Shown here: one piece after another, positions 11,388-18,280 of the stretch
How the letters are laid out: each line of letters begins with the position of its first letter
How positions within the stretch are numbered: the first letter of the stretch is position 1
Source of the DNA: Chrysogorgia sp. JL179-B06
Taxonomy: Eukaryota; Cnidaria; Anthozoa; Scleralcyonacea; Chrysogorgiidae
Length of the DNA: 64,000 nucleotides
Direction of reading: 5' to 3'
Assembly (NCBI GenBank): GCA_035772405.1
Contig: JAYKKM010000175.1
Location: forward strand, 948,501-1,012,500
The notes under the pieces: generated by a model
What the model saw: only the letters and a program-made list of their open reading frames with translations
What the model was told of the DNA's origin: nothing
Databases searched by the model: none
Position numbers and translations under genes: made by a program

Positions 11388-12564
11388 TTAACGAGAGATA
11401 TTACAAAACATTTTGTCTCGAATATCCAACAGACAATCTGAGATGACAAACACCTCACATGTGAGATCCACTGGTGTAACACCTTTAGTTATTTTTAGAG
11501 ACACTCCAGCGTGCGCTCCAACAAGTTCTCGCCCACTTCCCCAGATTAGAGGATCATTCACAGATCTAAGATCAATAACCAATGCAAACTTATTCTCAAA
11601 GTATTTTCCAGGTGTCATTGTATCACCACCAAATATCCTCTTAGCCTCCTCAAACATTTTCCTAGGTGTAATGCCCTCTGAGAATATAGAGTTTGGTCTA
11701 CCTTCTACAGTAACTTTAACCTCTTCTATAGCGGGGAACACATACTTCTCAGAGTCTTTCACATCTAGATCTCGAAAGGTTAACATAATAGCCTTCATCG
11801 ATCTCCTAGGTACATTGATAGATATATTATGTGTTGCAGCCTCACCTTTCCAAACTCCACCGACATTTGGACACATCACACACTCAAAGTGTAAGCTTCG
11901 ACCAACATCATACGTTTCAAGAACATCTAACGCCTGCTCCATATCATCTATCACCTCATATTCCAACTGCATATTTTCCAATCTAAACCTATCCACCACT
12001 CCATCCATAATTTCACTAGCCCTTGGTAGTGTTATTTTAAATTTGAAATTACCAACCATTCCATTCACAACGTACAAACCATAGTCTTCTAATATTTTAC
12101 CAAGACGAATTCGTTGTTTAGTCTTGTAGATCTTACAAAGTCCCTCAGCCTCACTCACACCGCAAACCATCTTCCTCTGCTCCTCACTCATCACCCCATC
12201 CTCCCACATACACTCTCTCTCATTCTCACTCAACCACAGATCTTTGTAGACAGCATAGTGACTCTCTCCTGAATTTTCGTAGACGACACTACCTCCAAAA
12301 GTCACCACAAGTTGAGATTGTAATAGTTTCCCAAGATTATTCAAAAACTAACTTTCCTGGTTTGAACTCACAAAGTCGAACGATACGAAGAATTTTCCAG
12401 GTACAAAGCAACTCGTTGGATTGAGTCGCGGCAACTCAAAAAAACAGGGTGTCTCCATCGTTTGCTGAGGATGGATTGAAGGTTGTTGAGTGCGAGGTAC
12501 GATGAATTCCAGTGTGCTTACAGCGAGAAGTTCTTTCAAAACCAACGGACGATTCACTTGACAT
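11388..12564 (-). pseudogene. MCP: Major capsid protein (double jelly-roll), copy 1, broken
   Basis: Same gene as 33899-35074. Here two defects are present: an in-frame TAG (12348-12350) shared with copy 2, and an extra A in a seven-A run near 12442 that is private to this copy. The long 318-codon open part (11388-12344) carries the recognisable capsid region. Confidence 0.7.
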
Positions 12565-12586
12565 TTATTATGTAGTGTAAAATAAA
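12565..12586. promoter_or_regulatory. Divergent promoter between MCP and ATPase, copy 1
   Basis: 22 bases separate the divergent MCP and ATPase start codons. One side reads CATAATAAATG (minus) and the other GTAAAATAAAATG (plus), both forms of the start-codon motif. Copy 2: 35075-35096. Confidence 0.45.
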
Positions 12587-13148
12587 ATGTTTAGAGAGCC
12601 TTTTAATATGTTAATTCTTGGTATGACAGCATGTGGAAAGACTCACTATCTACTTGAAATGTTAGAGAAAGAGTACCTAGGATATTTCAAATATATTTTT
12701 CTAATATCTAAATTGGAAATATTTCAATGATCCTGATTTTATAGTGATCGGTCGAGATCAAGACCACGTAGAAGAGTCACTAAAACTCGTAACCGCTTTC
12801 GCTCAGGATACAAATAGTTTAATTATTCTAGACGATTGTGCCAGCGGACAGTCTGTAAAAAATAGAACCAGTGAACTAGTCAAGTTAGCATTCTCAGCTA
12901 GACATTATGGTCTATCTACCATAGTAATCACTCAACAACTGACGAGTATTTCTAAACCCTATCGTGAAAACATAGCCAAACTGGTTGTGTTTTACAATCC
13001 AAATAGGAAAGATATGGATCAGATATTCTCAGACTTCGCAGATGTCACTAAAGAGAAGGAGAAAGAGATTAAATCTACTCTGAAAAGTAAAAAGTACTCT
13101 AGACTAGAGGTACTACTAGTTCACCCCAACACTACTCTCGTCTTGTAA
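12587..13148 (+). pseudogene. A32-like DNA packaging ATPase (FtsK/HerA), copy 1, frameshifted
   Basis: About 187 codons, the usual size of Polinton/virophage packaging ATPases. Walker A GMTACGKT is at residues 12-19 and Walker B LIILDDCAS near 12820-12845. A Q-rich sensor-like ITQQ follows, near 12945. The first part (12587-12738) and the second part (from about 12712) are in different frames. The break is near 12707-12712 and is identical in copy 2, so it predates the amplification. The gene would pump genomic DNA into capsids, next to and divergent from the capsid gene as in many Polintons. Its last 17 bases overlap the converging next gene. Confidence 0.82.
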
Positions 13149-13570
13149 GTCTCTTGTAACCAGCATAGCCTAGAAAAACTAAGAGTGGATTGTTTATGAA
13201 AAAACTAATGATACTTCCAGTAGAGTTGATAGCACTACCAACTCCTTTCAAAAGTGGAACTACCGCTGGTACGACGTCTCTCACCAAACCCACCGTATCC
13301 TCTACCAAGTCCACTCCAACCTCTACTAAATCTTCAACTCCATCCACTCCCAACTCTTGGATAATAACCCCAGATACGACACCAACCCCAACGACTTTGA
13401 GAACGTTTCCCTTGTTGTTATTCAACACTTTAGCGACTCTAGCCCTCTTCGTTGGTCTCTCTCTACGTTTCATATACCTCTCCACTTCACGTGTATCATT
13501 TAGCTTTTGGTATTTTCTCATCTCCACGTCACTTTTCAAGTCTAAACGTTTTTCTAAGCTTTCGTCGCAT
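13132..13570 (-). pseudogene. Basic membrane protein, copy 1, frameshifted
   Basis: Same gene as the intact 145-residue copy at 35642-36079, with one extra A in an A-run near 13551 that throws the first residues out of frame. The downstream 135 codons are open. Private to this copy, so possibly a sequencing error. Confidence 0.55.
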
Positions 13571-13591
13571 TTTTATATCACTCAATAAAAC
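13571..13591. promoter_or_regulatory. Divergent promoter, copy 1
   Basis: 21 bases between two divergent start codons: ATATAAAAATG on the minus side and CAATAAAACATG on the plus side. Copy 2: 36080-36100. Confidence 0.4.
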
Positions 13592-14896
13592 ATGTGGACG
13601 AGTGGAAATCCAACTGTAGAACTCCAAGTGAAAACTCAAACTGGAAATTTAAACTATAACTTTTTCAGATTCTCACTATACGTCTCCAGTAACGAACACT
13701 TTGTACCACAACTATCAAATATGGACTATGTAAATGCAATAAAATTTAGAAAAGCACGAATGGAAGCTATTATCCCTAAAGAGACAACCGAGGGTGGAAG
13801 CGTTTTCGATCAAGTGGAGAGAAAAGTAAAAAGTGTATTAGGGAAGCGAGCAGAGCGAGTTCCGGATATGCATAGGTTACTTCTAACGCTTGAGAAAAAG
13901 ACAGGCTGGATAGACTATTCTAACATTCCAAAAGCGCGAAGAGACGTGAGAGAAGCGATAGACTTCATCAACGACGATTTCTACACTTTTATAGCTGCAG
14001 TCTACATAGCCACGACGAAGTGTGGAATCTCTAAAAAACACCTAAGTTCGAGCTCTAGCATTGTGAATTCTATTTTAAGATTTCACGTTTACTCCTTCTC
14101 GCGAAGAGTTCTAAATAATCCAAAACTTATTCATAGTTATCTTACTCACACGGAGATGGATTTCCTCAGAACATTTATAAAAAGTATAGATGCCTACGAT
14201 GTGAAAAGACAAAAGAAATACTGGAAAACACCAAACCGTCTGACTGCATACTCACTCAGGGCATACACTAAAAAGTATAACGAAGAGATGGTAAAGAATG
14301 TGATCAAAGCTGAAGAGTTTGTCAAAACCCATGGTGGATACTCTTACTACGAGGTTGTAGAGATGTTTCCAAAATATGAAGATATGTTTAAATATTTCAT
14401 TCCAGAGGAGACTGGGGGATTTACAAATCTAGGACTAAGACTTATTCAATGTAGTGTTTTCGACTACGTCTACTGTATTTTAGGAGCTCAAGCGAATGTA
14501 GGTTCAGCTATCGTTGGTGTTGGATCACTATCACTTTTGGCTCAAAGAAACTTTCTAGAACTTTTAGAGACAAGTCTTCTAGAGACTGACAATATTAAAA
14601 AGCTGAAGAACATGCAAACGGCTATAAAAAGTACAAACGTTAGACTAGACTTAGTGATCACAGCTGGAATGAGTTTAGTCCCAAGTAGAATGATTATTCT
14701 AGAAGAGCCATTTAGTAACGTTCTACTCATAGCAGATAAAACTATGAAATTTGGATTGAACAAACATCTCAACGCAGTACCAGGAGAAAGTGAGGAGAAG
14801 CTAGAAGTCGAAGACGATACGCTTGATATAGGTAGCGTTGTAACGGGTGTAAGTATAGTGACAAGTATTATTTTAGGATATAATAAATGGATATAG
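13592..14896 (+). CDS. 434-residue protein with C-terminal membrane segment, unknown
   Basis: The longest intact unassigned gene of element I. It is largely helical and basic, with a run of Ser at about residues 151-155 and a hydrophobic segment at the C-terminus (about 413-430, IGSVVTGVSIVTSIIL). The first ATG (13592) follows CAATAAAAC; a second in-frame ATG at 13721 (residue 44) is also plausible. I see no DDE or zinc motif of an integrase and no protease motif, though position and size would suit a virion structural protein. The stop overlaps the next gene's ATGGATATAG start. Confidence 0.6.
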   Translation: MWTSGNPTVELQVKTQTGNLNYNFFRFSLYVSSNEHFVPQLSNMDYVNAIKFRKARMEAIIPKETTEGGSVFDQVERKVKSVLGKRAERVPDMHRLLLTLEKKTGWIDYSNIPKARRDVREAIDFINDDFYTFIAAVYIATTKCGISKKHLSSSSSIVNSILRFHVYSFSRRVLNNPKLIHSYLTHTEMDFLRTFIKSIDAYDVKRQKKYWKTPNRLTAYSLRAYTKKYNEEMVKNVIKAEEFVKTHGGYSYYEVVEMFPKYEDMFKYFIPEETGGFTNLGLRLIQCSVFDYVYCILGAQANVGSAIVGVGSLSLLAQRNFLELLETSLLETDNIKKLKNMQTAIKSTNVRLDLVITAGMSLVPSRMIILEEPFSNVLLIADKTMKFGLNKHLNAVPGESEEKLEVEDDTLDIGSVVTGVSIVTSIILGYNKWI

Positions 14897-15165
14897 TCAC
14901 ATCAGCGGAACCAAAAGAGCGATCTCCTCAAAAAGATCAGTTAGTCTCATACAGTAGGTCTGCGAAGCGATCTGATAGGAAGAAGAAGAGAGACGAAGAG
15001 CGAAGTGAAGAAAGTGGTTCTTCTTTACCGGTGATGGTTTGCGGTGTGGTTGCGTTCGCTGCAGTTGCTTTTGCAGGTTATCGATACTTATCAGTGACAT
15101 CAGTTCAAGTGTGTATTAAACCAGATGGAAAAAAGCAAGAGTGTAAAATAGTAGGTTTCAAGTGA
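14887..15165 (+). CDS. Small single-pass membrane protein, unknown
   Basis: 92 residues: a highly charged N-terminus (residues 8-45, Lys/Arg/Glu/Ser), one membrane segment (about 48-68, PVMVCGVVAFAAVAFAGYRYL) and a short tail with two Cys. ATG is preceded by GGATATAATAA, a perfect start motif, and lies inside the end of the upstream gene (10-base overlap). Confidence 0.6.
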   Translation: MDIVTSAEPKERSPQKDQLVSYSRSAKRSDRKKKRDEERSEESGSSLPVMVCGVVAFAAVAFAGYRYLSVTSVQVCIKPDGKKQECKIVGFK

Positions 15166-15193
15166 ATTTTCAAACACAATGGTTTTTGAAAAT
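15166..15193. terminator. Bidirectional 3'-end hairpin
   Basis: Stem ATTTTCAAA / TTTGAAAAT with a 10-base loop, filling the gap between two converging stop codons. It uses the same stem sequence as the hairpin at 10944-10969. Copy 2: 37676-37703. Confidence 0.5.
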
Positions 15194-15597
15194 CATACAA
15201 TCTTTTTAATTATTTTATATCCAGCGAATCCTCCAAGTCCAACGACTGTAATTCTAACTATATTAATGTATTTTTGTAAAGACTTTGAAGGTCTGTAGAA
15301 ATCCTCTATTCTTGGCTTTTGAATTTTCACTAGATTTTCGTTTGTAGTTTGTTGTATCTGTTCAGTATGCTCCTTACGTTCGCTTCGCTCACTCTGTTCG
15401 TCAACCTCAAGTTTTTCACGTTCGTAGTTGAGTTGGTCAAAGGTGAGTGTCGCCTTTTGGAAATCTATTTGAGCATCATTGAACCTCTTCTGCTCGTTCA
15501 ACGCCTTCTCACGATCTCCTGTAAACAGCTCGAATAACTCCTCAGCCGCTCTATAGGTAAAAGCACCAAAAACATCTCCCATCACGATTGCGCTCAT
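15193..15597 (-). CDS. Coiled-coil membrane protein of conserved trio (member 1)
   Basis: 134 residues: a short hydrophobic N-terminal part, a long charged coiled coil (about 30-95), the motif EDFYRPSKSLQKY (about 97-109) and a C-terminal membrane segment (111-127). Element II encodes a clear homologue (61366-61785) with ADYYQPSAEMKEY at the matching place. ATG is preceded by GGATAATAA and overlaps the upstream gene's stop by four bases (ATGA). Function unknown; co-occurrence with the next gene in both elements implies they act together. Confidence 0.7.
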   Translation of the reverse strand: MSAIVMGDVFGAFTYRAAEELFELFTGDREKALNEQKRFNDAQIDFQKATLTFDQLNYEREKLEVDEQSERSERKEHTEQIQQTTNENLVKIQKPRIEDFYRPSKSLQKYINIVRITVVGLGGFAGYKIIKKIV

Positions 15598-15843
15598 TTA
15601 TTATCCAGAGGAAAGGGCTTTTTGTCAAGTAGCTTCTTCTCGCTCAGAACGTTGAGTGTATATGTCGATAGGAAGAGTGAGACTCCAAGTTTGAGTGAAC
15701 CGGTTAGCGAGCGAGGTACTCCAGTCTCATACTTCAAGACTTTCTTAGTCGCGTACGACGTTTCCTACCATTCCAATGGTAGTTAGGAGAGATGTGTAGA
15801 GTGCGTTTCCAATGCTATTCATAGTTTCTTTCGATAGAGACAT
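15594..15843 (-). pseudogene. Small membrane protein of conserved trio (member 2), copy 1, frameshifted
   Basis: Same gene as the intact 82-residue copy at 38104-38352, with an extra T in TTTCCTACC near 15769. Private to this copy. ATG 15843 follows TATATAATAA. Confidence 0.55.
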
Positions 15844-15887
15844 TTATTATATAGGAAAAAAGTATAACATATTTCCTTTTAACTGAC

Positions 15888-15952
15888 CTGACCGGAAGCG
15901 AGGTACGAGCTGAAGGGAGGGACTACCTGAAGGGAGGGACGACCGATGTTTG
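15888..15952. repeat. Internal copy of terminal-repeat sequence, copy 1
   Basis: GACCGGAAGCGAGGTACGAG followed by CTGAAGGGAGGGAC units and ACCGATGTT matches the inner part of the terminal inverted repeats and the block after PolB (22056-22125). It lies in the 168-base divergent gap between the minus-strand small genes and the plus-strand acidic gene, so it may be a promoter or replication-related element. Copy 2: 38397-38461. Confidence 0.75.
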
Positions 15953-16011
15953 ACCGATGTTATAAATCGATTAAAATTTAGGTTTAAAGGATTAGATATG
16001 TATATAGAACA

Positions 16012-16485
16012 ATGGAACCATTAACGAGAGAGTTACTAGAAGAAGTCATGTACTGCGATGAAAATAATAGTGATTATATCATAGAGCACATCTACGAGAT
16101 AACAAACTTCTTATGTGATTACTGCGACGAAGACGAGGAAGACATTAATAATGAACAGTTCTACGAGAGTCATATTAACGATGAGCGACGAGTGACGTTA
16201 AGCATCCTCATGAACTTGGTAGAAGAGTGGAGTGAAGGATTGTGTACCACAAATATGATAGTAACGTTCTTATATTATTATATGGAAAGTAACGAGTTCA
16301 TACAGGATGAGGATCTGTTTGAAGAGAGACAAACGGTGCGAGCGAACTACTTCAGAGTCGTCGACTCTGACGACGCTACTTACATCATCATCGTCGACCC
16401 CGGCTCTGACTCTGACGATGCAAGTGATATCGATGACGATCCACACTACGAAATAGATTGTGAGTGTAGTGTAGATGCTCTATAA
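16012..16485 (+). CDS. Acidic protein, unknown
   Basis: 157 residues, strongly acidic, with a Ser/Asp-rich C-terminus (DSDDA repeated at about residues 122-140) and several Cys. No membrane segment or known domain is seen. Unlike its neighbours, its ATG is not preceded by TATAATAA but by TATGTATATAGAACA, and terminal-repeat-like sequence lies just upstream, so it may be expressed differently, perhaps early. Codon usage and the clean frame in both copies support a real gene. Confidence 0.6.
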   Translation: MEPLTRELLEEVMYCDENNSDYIIEHIYEITNFLCDYCDEDEEDINNEQFYESHINDERRVTLSILMNLVEEWSEGLCTTNMIVTFLYYYMESNEFIQDEDLFEERQTVRANYFRVVDSDDATYIIIVDPGSDSDDASDIDDDPHYEIDCECSVDAL

Positions 16486-16510
16486 ATCTTTATTTCAGCT
16501 TCGTTTTTTT

Positions 16511-16530
16511 CTAATCCTATTTGGGATTAG
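16511..16530. terminator. Hairpin after acidic gene
   Basis: CTAATCC-TATTTG-GGATTAG, a 7-bp stem preceded by a T run, just after the acidic gene and before the minisatellite. Copy 2: 39020-39039. Confidence 0.45.
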
Positions 16531-16535
16531 AAATA

Positions 16536-16946
16536 GCACACTTTGAAGCACTTTTGAAGCACTTTGGAGCACTTTTGGAGCATTTTTGAAGCACTTTGGA
16601 GCATTTTTGAAGCACTTTTGGAGCACTTTGGAGCATTTTTGAAGCACTTTGGAGCATTTTTGAAGCACTTTTGGAGCACTTTGGAGCACTTTGGAGCATT
16701 TTTGAAGCACTTTGGAGCATTTTTGGAGCACTTTTGGAGCACTTTGGAGCACTTTGGAGCATTTTTGGAGCATTTTTGAAGCATTTTGGAGCATTTTTGA
16801 AGCACTTTGGAGCACTTTTGAAGCACTTTGGAGCATTTTTGGAGCACTTTGGAGCATTTTTGGAGCATTTTTGAAGCACTTTGGAGCATTTTTGGAGCAC
16901 TTTTGGAGCACTTTGGAGCACTTTGGAGCACTTTTGAAGCACTTTG
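16536..16946. repeat. 10-12-bp minisatellite (CTTTGGAGCA / TTTTTGAAGCA), copy 1
   Basis: About 36 units of 10-12 bp of the forms CACTTTGGAG, CATTTTTGGAG and CACTTTTGAAG fill 411 bp between two genes. The array has no stop codons over long stretches on either strand, producing spurious frames of 67-152 codons with Lys-Cys-Ser-like or His-Phe-Gly-like periodic translations. The array ends directly before the TATATAATAAAGG start motif of the next gene. Confidence 0.92.
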
Positions 16947-16959
16947 TATATAATAAAGG

Positions 16960-17340
16960 ATGGATGAAATGTCATTGAGAGATCTTGGAAAACTCGCTGT
17001 GAGAGAGGGGGTGAAAGGTTCTTGGAGTAAAAAGTTTAAAAAAGGTAACAGACAAGAGCTAGAGGAGAGAACTCAGAGGAAAATTCAAGAGAATTACAAA
17101 GAACATCTCAAAACTGAAGAAATCATAAGTGATGACTTGGTGGATGAAGATGACTATGAAAGTGATGAAGACATTATATACAAGCCTAAACCAATAAAAT
17201 TTAATTGGTGTTTATTTGGAGCGGTGGGAGTTAGTACAGTTATCGGTGCAGTATATCTAAAAGTAAAAATGAAGGAGTTAAAAGCGACAATACCTGCTCA
17301 GTCTAAAATCAGAGTTCCTCAGTTAGAAACTTTTGATTAG
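16960..17340 (+). CDS. Single-pass membrane protein of conserved trio (member 3)
   Basis: 126 residues: a basic N-terminus, an acidic linker (about 48-72), one membrane segment (about 84-100, CLFGAVGVSTVIGAVYL) and a C-terminus ending RVPQLETFD. Element II's 110-residue protein (62048-62380) has the same plan and ends RRPALDTFDS. ATG follows TATATAATAAAGG; a second ATG is four codons in. Function unknown. Confidence 0.65.
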   Translation: MDEMSLRDLGKLAVREGVKGSWSKKFKKGNRQELEERTQRKIQENYKEHLKTEEIISDDLVDEDDYESDEDIIYKPKPIKFNWCLFGAVGVSTVIGAVYLKVKMKELKATIPAQSKIRVPQLETFD

Positions 17341-17370
17341 AACTTTAAGGAAATGGATGTTGTATAATAA

Positions 17371-17781
17371 ATGTCTGAGATAATATTTAGTCCAAAAGTT
17401 TACGACTTCTACCACGACTCTGCTACACTCAAAATTACAACACCTAACCTTGTGTTTGAAAAATGTTGGTCGTTTGGATTCCAACATAGATATGGATCAT
17501 GGAGTATAGGATTGTCTCTGTCTAAAAATGACTTACAAAAGCTTAATAAAATCGTGGAGAAGAGTTTACTCCATCTTAGAAATATTCAAAGTACAGTCAT
17601 TGGGTTTAGAACATGTATGTACAAAAACATTGTATACGTTAAACTAGACCATCCTTGGAACTATGACAGAGATATGAAAAAGTTTGATATCGAGAGGGTT
17701 GAAGTTGAAGTGAAAGGTATATACATTGATGTAAAGCGAATCGCTTACCTTCAGCTGAGATTGAAAAAATTAGTTGTATAA
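17371..17781 (+). CDS. 136-residue protein, unknown
   Basis: No membrane segment; alternating hydrophobic pattern suggests a beta-rich soluble domain. ATG follows TTGTATAATAA, a perfect start motif. It sits between the trio member and the SAP/NUMOD gene, close upstream of PolB, so a role in DNA replication is possible but not shown. Confidence 0.55.
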   Translation: MSEIIFSPKVYDFYHDSATLKITTPNLVFEKCWSFGFQHRYGSWSIGLSLSKNDLQKLNKIVEKSLLHLRNIQSTVIGFRTCMYKNIVYVKLDHPWNYDRDMKKFDIERVEVEVKGIYIDVKRIAYLQLRLKKLVV

Positions 17782-17786
17782 TATAA

Positions 17787-18224
17787 ATGGAGACTGTTGT
17801 AGAGCTTAAAAAAGTCGCTAGAGAAAAAGGATTTAAACTGAGGATGAATGTGAGACGTTGTGAACTGAGAGAAATTTTAGGGATGGAACCAAAAAGTGAA
17901 CGAGGGAGGAAGAAGTCAGAGTATCAGTCTATCAAAGATCTTAGGGAGATAGCCACAGAGCGAGGAGTTAAAATCTCTACAAGCAAAAGACATGATGAAC
18001 TGAGAGAGATTCTAGGGATGGAACCAAAACCTCTAAAGTCTTATAGTCATGAGGCACAAAAAGTTCTACAAACAAACGTTAGTACTGGAGAGATTATAGA
18101 ACACAAGAGTATATACATCACAGCGAAAGCTATGGGTATGACACCAACCTCTATTATATACCGTTTGAAGACTGGAAAACTAACAACATGTGGTATATAT
18201 ACCTTCTCACTCACAAGATTTTAA
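17787..18224 (+). CDS. DNA-binding protein: two SAP-like repeats plus NUMOD1-like domain
   Basis: 145 residues. Two near-identical helical repeats (about 5-33 and 49-77), each ending ELREILGMEPK and starting LKKVAREKG or LREIATERG, resemble SAP/Rho-N DNA-binding modules. The C-terminal part (about 93-130), with STGEIIEHKS and YITAKAMGMTPTSIIYRLKTG, has the pattern of NUMOD1, a helix-turn-helix module of homing endonucleases. The polymerase just downstream starts with another SAP-like module. It is probably a DNA-binding accessory of replication or transcription (inference). ATG follows TATAATATAA. Copy 2 has lost 35 bases of the 5' end. Confidence 0.65.
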   Translation: METVVELKKVAREKGFKLRMNVRRCELREILGMEPKSERGRKKSEYQSIKDLREIATERGVKISTSKRHDELREILGMEPKPLKSYSHEAQKVLQTNVSTGEIIEHKSIYITAKAMGMTPTSIIYRLKTGKLTTCGIYTFSLTRF

Positions 18225-18241
18225 TTTCTTATCGAGAAATT
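18223..18241. terminator. Hairpin after SAP/NUMOD1 gene
   Basis: AATTTCT-TATCG-AGAAATT, a 7-bp stem beginning at the stop codon. Copy 2: 40697-40715. Confidence 0.4.
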
Positions 18242-18280
18242 GAAATTTATTTACGAAATTATTGTTTCCTATAATAAAGG

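Noticed and set aside
11413..12084. 223-codon plus-strand frame (also 33924-34595)
   Set aside because: It is antisense to the capsid gene, which has recognisable capsid motifs.
13190..13588. Ser/Thr/Pro-rich plus-strand frame resembling a mucin-like protein
   Set aside because: Antisense to the basic membrane protein gene, which starts at a proper motif and is intact in copy 2.
16495..16978. Six overlapping open frames of 67-152 codons in the minisatellite
   Set aside because: They result from a stop-free 10-12-bp repeat read in every frame; none has independent support, and the same occurs at 39004-39484.
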